Positions 8,764-15,189 of a DNA stretch of 15,189 bases are shown piece after piece. Position numbers and translations under genes: made by a program. Numbering within the stretch: the first letter of the stretch is position 1; each line of letters starts with the position of its first letter. Location of the stretch: positions 1 through 15,189 of the forward strand of contig CAZABP010000081.1 in assembly GCA_964483245.1 (NCBI GenBank). Reading direction: 5' to 3'. This DNA comes from CAZABP01 sp964483245. Its GTDB lineage: Bacteria > Planctomycetota > UBA1135 > UBA2386. The notes beneath the pieces are model-generated. The model ran no database searches. It was not told where the DNA came from and was given only the letters and a program-made list of their open reading frames with translations.

Positions 8764-8778
8764 GTGCAAGTTTTGCAC
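8764..8778. repeat. Short palindrome in the intergenic gap
   Basis: GTGCAA (8764-8769) and TTGCAC (8773-8778) are perfect 6-bp inverted arms around a 3-nt centre. The site is in the 130-bp gap after the lipoprotein pair and before the HEPN-like gene, all on the - strand. It could be an operator for the HEPN-like gene or a weak hairpin ending the lipoprotein transcript. It lacks a clear T-run following the stem on the - strand. Confidence 0.35.
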
Positions 8779-8811
8779 CGCCTGCCAGCAGAGTCGGATG
8801 TGCCGCAAGTA

Positions 8812-9273
8812 TCAGTGCTCGAGCGTCGCGATCGACGCGAGCACGGCCGGCAGCTTCGCCGCAAACGCATCCTGCGGACCGGTCAGCTCGACGACGCGGA
8901 GCTGGCGCGAGCCGAACAGCGAGCCGGGCACGACGATCAGCGCCGCGAGATAACCGACTGGTTCACCTTCGTACACGGTCGTGAACTGCAGCGCCTTCCC
9001 CTCGCGTCCGGCGCCGTCCTGGACCGCGTGCTCGGCGACGAACCGGTAACCGCGGTTCTCGACCAGGTCGTGGCGCAGCGCTTCGGTCCAGAATGCGAGC
9101 GTGCCCTCGTCCGGATCGTCGAAGTCACGCACCAGGATGTACATCCCCTCCGGCGTCGTTGCGCGCAGCGCGTGCCGGCTCTCGCCGCGCACGAGGAAGC
9201 CCTCCGGCACGTTCATCGAGAACGCGCAGGCGCCGAGCGCGAGCAGGCCGAGCAGTGCCAGCACCCTGTGCAT
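8812..9273 (-). CDS. Small lipoprotein, possible PsbP/Mog1-like fold
   Basis: A 153-residue lipoprotein with a clear signal peptide ending in LGAC (acylated Cys16). The mature part opens with FSMNVPEGF and alternates predicted strands, a helix (AFWTEALRHDLVE) and strands (ALQFTTVYEGEPVGYLAAL, SRQLRVVELTG). It ends in a helix, AAKLPAVLASIATL. This order resembles PsbP/Mog1-like domains, which are small secreted folds of mixed function; that is a suggestion only. The start at 9273 overlaps the stop of the preceding DUF4349 gene by one base (TGATG), and GGAG lies 9 nt upstream. Translation is therefore likely coupled and the two proteins probably work at the same membrane. An in-frame start 45 nt upstream would add a non-signal Arg-rich segment and is disfavoured. 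Confidence 0.8.
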   Translation of the reverse strand: MHRVLALLGLLALGACAFSMNVPEGFLVRGESRHALRATTPEGMYILVRDFDDPDEGTLAFWTEALRHDLVENRGYRFVAEHAVQDGAGREGKALQFTTVYEGEPVGYLAALIVVPGSLFGSRQLRVVELTGPQDAFAAKLPAVLASIATLEH

Positions 9274-10010
9274 CAGAAGTGGCTCCGCACGCGGTCGACG
9301 CCGATCTGGTCGATCCACTCGAAGGGGCTCGGCCGGCGTGGACGCGGTGCATCCTGCGCACCGGCGCCCTGGAACTGGACCGTGATCGTCGCCAGGGCGA
9401 TCTGGTTCTCGAGCTGCTCGAGCTGCGCCTGCAGCTGCTCGATCTCGGTCGTCAACCGGGCGAGTTCCTTCTCCACGGCGAGGATCTCCTCGACCTTGGT
9501 CGCCTGCTGCAGCAGCGCCAACACGCGCTCGCGCGCTTTGCGCGCGTTCTCGAGCCGGATCGCGAGGTCGACGTGCTGCTGCGTGACGTCGTGTGCGCGA
9601 AGGTTCTCCGACAGGACACGCCCGTAGGCGCGCAACTCCTCGATGAATGTGTCGAACTGGTCCGCGGGGACGCGCACGGTGACGGTCTCGTCGGCGCGCT
9701 GGCTCAGATAGCCGCCGAGCTGCTGCGCGCGCTGCACGAGCTTTGCGATCGCCTGGTCGGCGTGGGCGACCTCGAGCGCGAACTCGGCCTGGTAGACCAT
9801 CTTGCGGATCGCAGCGTCAGGCCCGGGTGCGGCGGCCGCGTCATCGAGGAACCCCGTCCGCGCCGGCTGTGGTGCCGGGGCGCGCGCGGCGGCCCCTTCC
9901 GTGGGTGCGTACTCACGGTCCGCGGCCGACGCGCTGTACGGCGCCGGGGCGTAGCAGGCCGCCAACACTGACGCCAGCAGGATCAGACGTGTCGAGCTGC
10001 AGCGATGCAT
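9273..10010 (-). CDS. DUF4349-domain lipoprotein
   Basis: A 245-residue envelope lipoprotein of unknown function. The signal peptide ends in VLAAC (acylated Cys19). A Pro/Ala-rich linker follows, then the DUF4349 core from about residue 66: strand VYQAEFALEVAHADQAIAKL, the GGYLSQRADETVTVRVPADQFD region, and a long coiled coil (about 145-210) rich in Glu, Gln and Leu. It closes with ATITVQF. Many DUF4349 proteins carry a transmembrane helix after this point. Here only about 30 polar residues follow, so anchoring would rely on the lipid. The start at 10010 has GAGGA 8 nt upstream and begins the signal peptide; longer in-frame starts reach into the divergent promoter region. It is first in a two-gene unit with the small lipoprotein. 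Confidence 0.88.
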   Translation of the reverse strand: MHRCSSTRLILLASVLAACYAPAPYSASAADREYAPTEGAAARAPAPQPARTGFLDDAAAAPGPDAAIRKMVYQAEFALEVAHADQAIAKLVQRAQQLGGYLSQRADETVTVRVPADQFDTFIEELRAYGRVLSENLRAHDVTQQHVDLAIRLENARKARERVLALLQQATKVEEILAVEKELARLTTEIEQLQAQLEQLENQIALATITVQFQGAGAQDAPRPRRPSPFEWIDQIGVDRVRSHF

Positions 10011-10105
10011 GTACGGGATCCTCGGGGCGCGGAGGATAACCATCGATCCCGCCGATCGCAGCGTGCGTGCGTAGACTGCGCGCCGCCACCAACCCTGGAG
10101 CACCG
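10011..10105. promoter_or_regulatory. Divergent intergenic region
   Basis: These 95 bp separate the start of the DUF4349 gene (- strand) from that of the large exported protein (+ strand), so both promoters should lie here. I see no convincing -35/-10 pair on either strand. TAGACT near 10072 (+) and GGTTATCC near 10035-10042 (-) are the only AT-leaning boxes. Ribosome sites for both genes are at the two edges. Confidence 0.4.
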
Positions 10106-12220
10106 ATGCGCCTCGTCCCCGTCCTCCTCCTCGCGACGCAGCTCGCGGCCCAACAGCCTTCAGGCGCGGAGCAGGTCGCCGCGCTCGGGCTGGACGCGGC
10201 GATCCAATGGATCCGCGATCCCCAACTGCTGGTCGATGCACGGCGCGGCGGCGCGTTCGACCAGGAGATCGATCGGGTGGCACTGCTCGAGCAGGCGCTC
10301 GCGCGCGCGAAGGAGACCGGACGCCCGGTGTTGTGGTACATCCCGCGCATCGTCGAGCAGAAGCTGCACGGCCGGCAGATGTACCGCGCGCCGGTGCTCG
10401 ACGTGTATGTGCAGCAGGTGTGGTTCGGCGATCCGGATGTCGCCTCGATCGTGCAGAACCGGTTCGTGCCGCTGCGCCTCGCGTGCGACGAGAAGCTGGC
10501 GGCGCGGTTCGAGCTCCGCCCGCTGGACGTGGTCGAGCCAGCCGTCGTGTTCCTGGACGGCGACGGGAAGCGCCTGCACCTGCTCGAGCGGGTGCGGACG
10601 TTCCACGCGCACTGGTTCGCCGAGGTGCTGCGGCACGTGCTCGATGCGCATGGCGCGCCGCAGGAGGCGGCGCCGGATGCCGCCACGGCGTTCGCGCACG
10701 GGCGCTGGCACGAGGCGCAGGCGATGTTGGTGCGCAACCCGGAGCGGACGCTGGAAGAGAGCCTGCTGCTGGCGCGGACGCTGCGGCTGCTGCGGCGGCC
10801 GGACGAGGCGCTGGCGGAACTGGCGCGGATCGAGCTGCCTCCGGTCGACGCCGAGGAGCAAGGCGAGCGTCGCGCGCAGGGCCGCGCGCGTGCGCTGTTG
10901 GCCGGGGACATCGCGGCCGAACGCGGGCTGGTCCTGGCGTGGCAGGGCAGACTGCCGGAGGCGCTGCTCGCGCTCGAGCAGGGCTTTCGCGCTGGTGGCG
11001 AACGGGCTGCGGAAGCCGGCTACTGGCTGGCGGCCTGTTCCGTCGCGGAGGGGCGGATCAGCGAGGCGACCAAGTACTTCCAGCTCGTCGCCGATCGTTG
11101 GCCGGAGAGCGCGTTCGGCAAACGGGCGCGCGCAAACGTCGTGCTCGGGGACGACGAGTGCCCGGTCGGCGCCACGTTCTGCGGGTTCGAGAACTTCGGT
11201 TATCTCGATCCGGCGCAGTACGAGGGGCTGCCGCGGGACACCGCGTGGCGCGGCGCGCCGATGGATCGCGAGCGCATGCGCCGGACCGCGGTCGAGCATC
11301 TGCTGGCGCTGCAGCGCGAGCACGGCGGGTTCACCGACAGCAGGTATGCGTACTGGCCGACGCCCGACCTGACGCCGAATGCGTGGCTCGCGATCACGGC
11401 GCTCGCGGCGACTGCGCTGCACGCGCACCGTGATGTCGATCCGGCGCGCATCGACGCGGCGCTCGCCAGGGCGGACGAGTACCTGTTCGATCCGCGGCGG
11501 ATCCGGCGCGGCCGGAACGAGGACGTGTATGCCGATGCGTACCGGCTGCTGTACCTGAGCCGGCGCGCGGCGGAGACGCTCGACAAACGCAAGCTCGTCG
11601 CGCGCATGAACGAGATCATCCGCGAGGCGCACCAGCGCCAGTCGGAGCCGGGGTTCTGGGCGCACGAGTACAACAATGCGTTCTGCACCGCCGTCATGCT
11701 GTGGTGCGCGCGTGAGGCCAAGCTGGCCGGCGCCGAAGTGCCGGACGAGATGACCGACAAGGCGCTCGCCGCCCTGTTGAGCGCGCGCTCCAAGAACGGT
11801 GCATTCGTCTATGGCGGCAGTGCACGGCGCGACCGCGACAGCAACCTCAAGGACTCCAGCGCGCGGATGCCGCTGTGCGAGGGGACGCTGTTCGTGCACG
11901 GCCGCAGCCAGCCGGCCGACCTGCAGAAGGCGTTCGAGACGTACTGGCAGTACATCGACCGGATCGAGAAGGTCCGTCGCAACGACTTCCACAGCGATGG
12001 AGAGCTGGCGGGGTTCTTCTTCTTCCATGCGCTTTACCACACCAGCGAAGCGATGCGTGCGCTCGACGACGACCAGCGGGTCGCGATGAGCCAGCGGATC
12101 TTCGAGCTGCTGCAGAAGCTGCCGGAGATCGACGGCTGCTTCCTCGACGACCACGAGATCGGCCGCAGCTATGGCACTGCGATGGCGCTGCTGACGCTGG
12201 CAAACCTGGAGCTGCGCTGA
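10106..12220 (+). CDS. Exported thioredoxin-like/TPR/alpha-alpha toroid protein
   Basis: A 704-residue protein I do not recognise as a named family. A short signal peptide (MRLVPVLLLATQLAAQ) precedes a thioredoxin-like domain (about 58-181). That domain begins AKETGRPVLWYIP and contains VEPAVVFLDGDGKRL, but has no CXXC at the usual place, so redox activity is unlikely. Residues about 195-346 are helical repeats of TPR type (EAQAMLV, LRLLRRPDEALAELA, LAWQGRLPEALLALEQ, AEGRISEATKYFQ). A linker with CPVGATFC follows. Residues about 384-702 resemble the alpha/alpha toroid of prenyltransferases and squalene cyclases (HLLALQREHGGF, then LTPNAWLAITALAATAL, DEYLFD and ALLSARSKNGAF), without a cyclase DXDD motif. 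The ATG at 10106 has TGGAG 5 nt upstream; an in-frame start 39 nt earlier lacks support. The role is unknown; processing or scaffolding in the envelope is possible. Confidence 0.8.
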   Translation: MRLVPVLLLATQLAAQQPSGAEQVAALGLDAAIQWIRDPQLLVDARRGGAFDQEIDRVALLEQALARAKETGRPVLWYIPRIVEQKLHGRQMYRAPVLDVYVQQVWFGDPDVASIVQNRFVPLRLACDEKLAARFELRPLDVVEPAVVFLDGDGKRLHLLERVRTFHAHWFAEVLRHVLDAHGAPQEAAPDAATAFAHGRWHEAQAMLVRNPERTLEESLLLARTLRLLRRPDEALAELARIELPPVDAEEQGERRAQGRARALLAGDIAAERGLVLAWQGRLPEALLALEQGFRAGGERAAEAGYWLAACSVAEGRISEATKYFQLVADRWPESAFGKRARANVVLGDDECPVGATFCGFENFGYLDPAQYEGLPRDTAWRGAPMDRERMRRTAVEHLLALQREHGGFTDSRYAYWPTPDLTPNAWLAITALAATALHAHRDVDPARIDAALARADEYLFDPRRIRRGRNEDVYADAYRLLYLSRRAAETLDKRKLVARMNEIIREAHQRQSEPGFWAHEYNNAFCTAVMLWCAREAKLAGAEVPDEMTDKALAALLSARSKNGAFVYGGSARRDRDSNLKDSSARMPLCEGTLFVHGRSQPADLQKAFETYWQYIDRIEKVRRNDFHSDGELAGFFFFHALYHTSEAMRALDDDQRVAMSQRIFELLQKLPEIDGCFLDDHEIGRSYGTAMALLTLANLELR

Positions 12221-12222
12221 GC

Positions 12223-12600
12223 GTGCCTGCTGCGGGACCCGGCCAGGTGGAGCCGCCGAGTTCGCGGTTCAGGTCGTTGCCGGCGGCGCTTGCGTTCGGG
12301 CTGCCTTGGGGGCTGGCGTTGGGTTACGCGATCTGGCTGCCAGCGGACTGGTCGGTTGGCGTGCTGGTGGCATTGCTGCCGTTCGCGCTGTTCTGGATGT
12401 CGGCATACGTCGCAGGTAGCGAGCACCGCTCGCCCCCGTCGGCGAGCCTCGCGCTGCTCGCCGGCTGCGTGGGCGCGGCGTCCACCTGGTTCCCCTGGTC
12501 CGGCCAGGTTGCCTGTTCCGCGTATTTCCTCTGGCCCGTGGTCGCGGGGTTTTCCATTCCTCTGCTGTCCGCGCGTCGCGCGCCGCAGACCGCCGCGTAG
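12223..12600 (+). CDS. Small integral membrane protein, hypothetical
   Basis: A 125-residue protein with three or four predicted membrane helices: about 19-38 (LPAALAFGLPWGLALGYAIW), 44-64, 73-91 and 96-116. I do not recognise the family. It starts with GTG only 2 bp after the stop of the large exported protein, with GGAG (12208-12211) 11 nt upstream; GTG 12247 is an alternative start. The spacing suggests one operon. The last residues (QTAA) and the TAG stop are encoded by the left end of the palindromic repeat at 12587-12648, so the natural C terminus may have been altered when the repeat arrived. Membrane character and tight spacing favour a real gene, but no motif confirms it. Confidence 0.6.
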   Translation: MPAAGPGQVEPPSSRFRSLPAALAFGLPWGLALGYAIWLPADWSVGVLVALLPFALFWMSAYVAGSEHRSPPSASLALLAGCVGAASTWFPWSGQVACSAYFLWPVVAGFSIPLLSARRAPQTAA

Positions 12601-12648
12601 GTGTCTGACACCGGGTGTACCGGTACACCGGGTGTCAGACACCTACGC
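12595..12648. repeat. 54-bp near-perfect palindrome (repeat copy 1)
   Basis: The two 27-nt halves meet with no loop between 12621 and 12622. All positions pair except one G opposite G (12613 and 12630). The core is GGTGTACCGGTACACC, flanked on each side by GGTGTCTGACACC or its complement, itself a smaller palindrome, and bounded by GTAGG/CCTAC. Upstream bases 12587-12594 are also shared with copy 2. It resembles a REP-type or other dispersed non-coding repeat and could extrude a cruciform or form a strong RNA hairpin. No T-run follows, so it is not a standard terminator. Its left end contains the TAG stop of the small membrane protein gene. Confidence 0.9.
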
Positions 12649-12685
12649 ACCGGGCGTGGGTGGATCAGGGTCGGTGCTCGTTGGT

Positions 12686-12691
12686 GGGAGG
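12686..12691 (+). promoter_or_regulatory. Ribosome binding site supporting a TTG start
   Basis: GGGAGG lies 10 nt before TTG 12702. The nearby GTG (12692) and ATG (12706) are out of frame, so the antiporter must begin with TTG at this site. Confidence 0.65.
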
Positions 12692-12701
12692 GTGATTCCG
12701 C

Positions 12702-13679
12702 TTGGATGCGACGACGGTTGGGCTTCTCGCAGGTTCGCTGGCGCTGTTGACGCTGGGGGCGGAGCTGTTGGTACGCGGCTCGGTGGCCGTGGCGCGGCGG
12801 CTCGGCGTGTCGTCTTTCTTCATCGGGCTGACGATCGTCGGGTTCGGCACGTCGACGCCTGAGCTGTTTGCATCGCTGACGGCGGCGCTGCGCGGGCAGG
12901 ACGATCTGGCGGTCGGCAACGTGGTCGGCTCGAACATCTTCAACATCGCAGCGATCCTGGGCATCGCCGCGCTGATCTGTCCGATCCCGGTCAAGCTGAC
13001 GGTCGTGCGCGCGGAGGTCTGGATCGTGATCACGGCGGCAGCGACGCCTTGGCTCGGTGCCGCGATCGGCGGCACGGTCGAACGGTGGTTGGGCGCGGTC
13101 CTGCTGGCGGGACTCGGCATCTATCTGTGGCGCGGGTTCGTCGTCGGACGCCGGGAAGGCGCGGCCGAGATGGAGGCGCTCGAGCACGTCGGCATCGAGT
13201 TGCCGGGTCGGGCGCGGGACCGCGTGCTCGAGCTCGCGATGATCGCGGCCGGGCTCGGCTTCCTGGTCGCGGGGTCGTACCTGCTCGTCGATTCGGCGTC
13301 GGCGATCGCGCGCTCGCTCGGCGTCTCGGAGCTCGCGATCGGGCTGACGATCGTCGCGGCGGGCACTTCGGCGCCCGAACTGGTGACGTCGATCGTCGCG
13401 GCGTGGCGGAAGCAGCCGGACATCGCGGTCGGCAACGTGCTCGGCTCAAACATCTTCAACCTGTTCGGGATCCTCGGACTCACGGCCGTCGTGCAGCCGC
13501 AGAAGCTCTCGCCGCAGGTCATGGCGCTCGACACGCCGGTCATGTTCGCGGCGAGCCTCGCGTTGCTCCCGATCGTCGGGACCGGCGCCAGGATCTCGCG
13601 CACCGAAGGCGCGATCCTGCTCGCCTGCTACGTCGGCTACGTGGTGCTGCTGTTCACCTGGGCACCGGGGCGCTTCTGA
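12702..13679 (+). CDS. Sodium/calcium exchanger family antiporter (CaCA, YrbG-like)
   Basis: A 325-residue inner-membrane cation antiporter, expected to export Ca2+ in exchange for Na+ or H+. The two inverted alpha-repeats typical of the CaCA family are both intact. The first has GFGTSTPEL (47-55) and GNVVGSNIFN (72-81); the second has AAGTSAPEL (219-227) and GNVLGSNIFN (244-253). The ion-binding glutamates are E54 and E226. About ten membrane helices are predicted, with a cytoplasmic loop at about 144-175, the usual bacterial size. It starts with TTG. The gene lies alone between two same-orientation copies of a palindromic repeat. Family and completeness are secure; exact ion preference is inferred from the family. 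Confidence 0.95.
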   Translation: MDATTVGLLAGSLALLTLGAELLVRGSVAVARRLGVSSFFIGLTIVGFGTSTPELFASLTAALRGQDDLAVGNVVGSNIFNIAAILGIAALICPIPVKLTVVRAEVWIVITAAATPWLGAAIGGTVERWLGAVLLAGLGIYLWRGFVVGRREGAAEMEALEHVGIELPGRARDRVLELAMIAAGLGFLVAGSYLLVDSASAIARSLGVSELAIGLTIVAAGTSAPELVTSIVAAWRKQPDIAVGNVLGSNIFNLFGILGLTAVVQPQKLSPQVMALDTPVMFAASLALLPIVGTGARISRTEGAILLACYVGYVVLLFTWAPGRF

Positions 13680-13688
13680 CGCGCCGGA

Positions 13689-13737
13689 AGACCGCCGCGT
13701 AGGTGTCTGACACCCGGTGTACCGGTGTACCGCCTAC
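13689..13737. repeat. Shortened copy of the palindromic repeat (copy 2)
   Basis: Bases 13689-13726 match 12587-12624 with one difference (C for G at 13715). The copies therefore share the 8 bases outside the palindrome plus the whole left arm, in the same orientation. The right arm is reduced: after GGTGTACCG it goes directly to CCTAC, missing 11 bases present in copy 1. The outer GTAGG and CCTAC still pair. It begins 10 bp after the antiporter stop codon, and its right edge carries the TAG stop (- strand) of the pyrophosphatase gene. Confidence 0.85.
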
Positions 13738-14264
13738 CGGATCCGCGCCGCGTACTCCTCGCTCGCCTTGCGCAGCACCGGCACCGCGGCCGCCGCCGAC
13801 TGGATCCGATCCACGACGACCTGCTTCCCCTCCAGCACCTTGTAGTCCTGGAAGAACCGCAGGATCTCGGCGACGACATGCCGGGGCAGTTGGCTGTGGT
13901 CGGTGTAGTCGGCGAACGCAGGATCGCGCAGCGCGACGGCCAGGATCTTGTCGTCGATGCCGGCCTCGTCACGCATCTGGAACATCCCGATCGGCCGCGC
14001 CTCGACGAGCGTCAGCGGCGGCACCGGTTCCTGCATCAGCACGAGCACGTCGAGCGGATCCCCGTCGTCGGCCAGCGTACGCGGCACGAACCCGTAGTTC
14101 GCGGGATAGTGCACGGCGCTGTGCAGCACGCGGTCGAGCCGCAGGATGCCGGTCTGCTTGTCCAGCTCGTACTTGTTCTTGCCGCCGCGCGGGATCTCGA
14201 TGACGGCCGGGATCCGCTGTGCGAGCTGCTCGACGTCGAGCGCGAGGTCGTGCCAGGGATGCAT
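13734..14264 (-). CDS. ppa: Inorganic pyrophosphatase, family I
   Basis: A 176-residue cytoplasmic enzyme that hydrolyses pyrophosphate to two phosphates and so pulls biosynthetic reactions forward. It needs Mg2+. Family I features are in place: EIPRGGKNKYELDK (23-36), YPANYGFVP (53-61), the metal-binding signature DGDPLDV (67-73) and MRDEAGIDDK with further metal-binding acids. The length equals that of the E. coli enzyme (about 175). The ATG at 14264 has GGAGG about 5 nt upstream. The longer in-frame extension is Arg-rich, lies across the neighbour's end, and is rejected. It follows the M28 peptidase gene by 14 bp on the same strand, suggesting one transcript. The stop codon falls in the edge of the repeat at 13689-13737. 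Confidence 0.96.
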   Translation of the reverse strand: MHPWHDLALDVEQLAQRIPAVIEIPRGGKNKYELDKQTGILRLDRVLHSAVHYPANYGFVPRTLADDGDPLDVLVLMQEPVPPLTLVEARPIGMFQMRDEAGIDDKILAVALRDPAFADYTDHSQLPRHVVAEILRFFQDYKVLEGKQVVVDRIQSAAAAVPVLRKASEEYAARIR

Positions 14265-14278
14265 GCAGCCCTCCGCGG

Positions 14279-15189
14279 CTACCGCAGCCGTTCGAACTCG
14301 TCGCCGGGCGTCCAGGTCGGTGCGGCGTCCGCGTTCGCGGTCCGCACGAGGCACTCGAGCAGCAGCCGCATGTCGGCGACGGCGCCATCCAACCGCCACC
14401 GCGGATCGAACTCGTCGCTCGGCTGGTGGTAGTGCACGGTGGTGTACATCGCCTTGACGCGGTTGCGCCCTTCCTTGTTCTCGAGGAACCCGGTCCCGGC
14501 CTTGAAGTACGCCGCCGGCACGCCGATCTGCGCGAACGAGAAGTGATCGGAGCGATAGAACAGCCCGAGCGACGGATCGTGATCCGGCACGAGCTCACGC
14601 CCGCGCCGCGCCGCGACGGCGGCCGCGAGCTGCGTCAGCGAGTTCTTGCCGTGGCCGATCATCTCGATGTCGCGCGTCTCACCCCAGATGTTGATCCCAT
14701 CGATGTTGAAGTTCGCCGCGATCTGCTTCGCCGGTACGGTCGGATTCCGCGCGAACCACGCCGATCCGAGCAGGCCGGACTCCTCCGCGGTGACGCACAG
14801 GAAAGTCAGGCTGCGCCGCGGCCTCGGCTGCAGCTCGGCGCAGGCGCGCGCGACCGCGACCATCGCAGAGGTCCCGGACGAGTTGTCGAGCGCGCCGTTG
14901 TAGATCGCGTCCCCCTTCTTTTCGGCACCGATCCCCAGGTGATCGAAGTGCGCGCTGACGACGACATGCTCGTCGCGCAGCTGCGGATCGCTGCCCGGCA
15001 GCACGGCGACGACGTTCGCCGACCGGATCTCGCGGATCGTGTTCCGCGTCGCGCAGCTCGCGCGCACCCCCAGCGGCACCGGCACGAAGTCCCGCCGTTC
15101 CGCCGCGGCCCGCAGCGCGTCCAGCTCCTTGCCACCGAGCGCGACGATCTGCCGCGCCGCCTCCTCGCTGCACCACGACCGGATCTGCA
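14279..15189 (-). CDS. M28-family zinc metallopeptidase (incomplete at window edge)
   Basis: The C-terminal 302 residues of an aminopeptidase-like M28 protease; its start lies beyond the window's right end. Numbered from the visible beginning, the two-zinc site is intact. The ligands are H80 (VSAHFDHLG) and bridging D101 (GALDNSSG), the catalytic and metal-binding pair is E135/E136 (TAEESGLLGS), then D163 (NIDGIN) and a late His, probably H254 (YHQPSDEF). Residues 1-75 fit the end of a domain before the catalytic core, possibly a protease-associated insert. Such enzymes are usually exported and remove N-terminal residues from peptides; the signal peptide would be in the missing part. A GTG at 15085 is internal, not a start, because the frame stays open and protein-like to the edge. 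Confidence 0.93.
   Translation of the reverse strand, partial: QIRSWCSEEAARQIVALGGKELDALRAAAERRDFVPVPLGVRASCATRNTIREIRSANVVAVLPGSDPQLRDEHVVVSAHFDHLGIGAEKKGDAIYNGALDNSSGTSAMVAVARACAELQPRPRRSLTFLCVTAEESGLLGSAWFARNPTVPAKQIAANFNIDGINIWGETRDIEMIGHGKNSLTQLAAAVAARRGRELVPDHDPSLGLFYRSDHFSFAQIGVPAAYFKAGTGFLENKEGRNRVKAMYTTVHYHQPSDEFDPRWRLDGAVADMRLLLECLVRTANADAAPTWTPGDEFERLR

Noticed and set aside
8091..9627. Open frames on the + strand opposite the HEPN-like and lipoprotein genes
   Set aside because: The - strand frames have signal peptides, lipoboxes, coupled start/stop codons and domain-like sequence; the + strand frames do not.
10160..12154. A 664-residue open frame on the - strand
   Set aside because: It is a shadow of the exported toroid protein, with the same Arg/His/Gln-rich composition and no signal or ribosome site.
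12595..12648. The palindrome as an intrinsic terminator
   Set aside because: The stem is strong, but there is no T-run on either side and a second copy elsewhere argues for a dispersed repeat.
15083..15085. GTG as the start of the M28 peptidase
   Set aside because: The frame continues upstream in protein-like sequence to the window edge, and starting there would leave no signal peptide.

Overview
The window is 15,189 bp of very GC-rich (roughly 70% by eye), densely coded DNA from a Gram-negative, double-membrane bacterium. The evidence for the envelope type is a tripartite RND efflux system with an outer-membrane lipoprotein channel, plus two or three further predicted lipoproteins. I cannot fix the phylum. 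The large secreted thioredoxin-like/TPR/toroid protein and the DUF4349 lipoprotein recall Planctomycetota or Myxococcota-type genomes, but that is an impression and not proof.

Left part (1-7390, + strand). The window opens in the C-terminal end of a sigma-54 enhancer-binding regulator (AAA+ end and Fis-type helix-turn-helix). A textbook -24/-12 sigma-54 promoter lies at 604-618, in the gap after it. An efflux operon follows: membrane fusion protein (666-1775), inner-membrane HAE1-type RND pump (1775-4942) and NodT-type outer-membrane lipoprotein (4939-6360). The three genes overlap at their stop/start codons. The regulator, a possible upstream binding palindrome, the promoter and the operon read as one regulated drug or solvent efflux module. 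A TPR protein, possibly a lipoprotein (6404-7390), follows on the same strand and may be co-transcribed.

Middle (7408-10010, mostly - strand). This holds a small YjbR/MmcQ-like protein, a tRNA-Arg(TCT) on the + strand, and a protein that looks like a HEPN AbiU2-type domain ending 7 bp from the tRNA 3' end. Beyond these is a translationally coupled pair of lipoproteins: DUF4349, then a small one with a possible PsbP/Mog1-like fold.

Right part (10106-15189). Divergent from the lipoprotein pair is a 704-residue exported protein joining a thioredoxin-like domain without an apparent CXXC, helical repeats and an alpha/alpha-toroid region. It is followed by a small membrane protein and a CaCA-family Na+/Ca2+ antiporter. 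The antiporter lies between two copies of a palindromic repeat: a nearly perfect 54-bp palindrome at 12595-12648 and a shortened copy at 13689-13737. The repeats supply the TAG stop codons of one neighbouring gene on each side. On the - strand the window ends with an M28 metallopeptidase (incomplete at the window edge) followed by a family I inorganic pyrophosphatase, probably one operon.

I found no CRISPR array, transposase, integrase or prophage gene. The observations most worth checking are the sigma-54 control of the efflux operon, the palindromic repeat family, the HEPN-like gene abutting the tRNA, and the unusual three-part exported protein.
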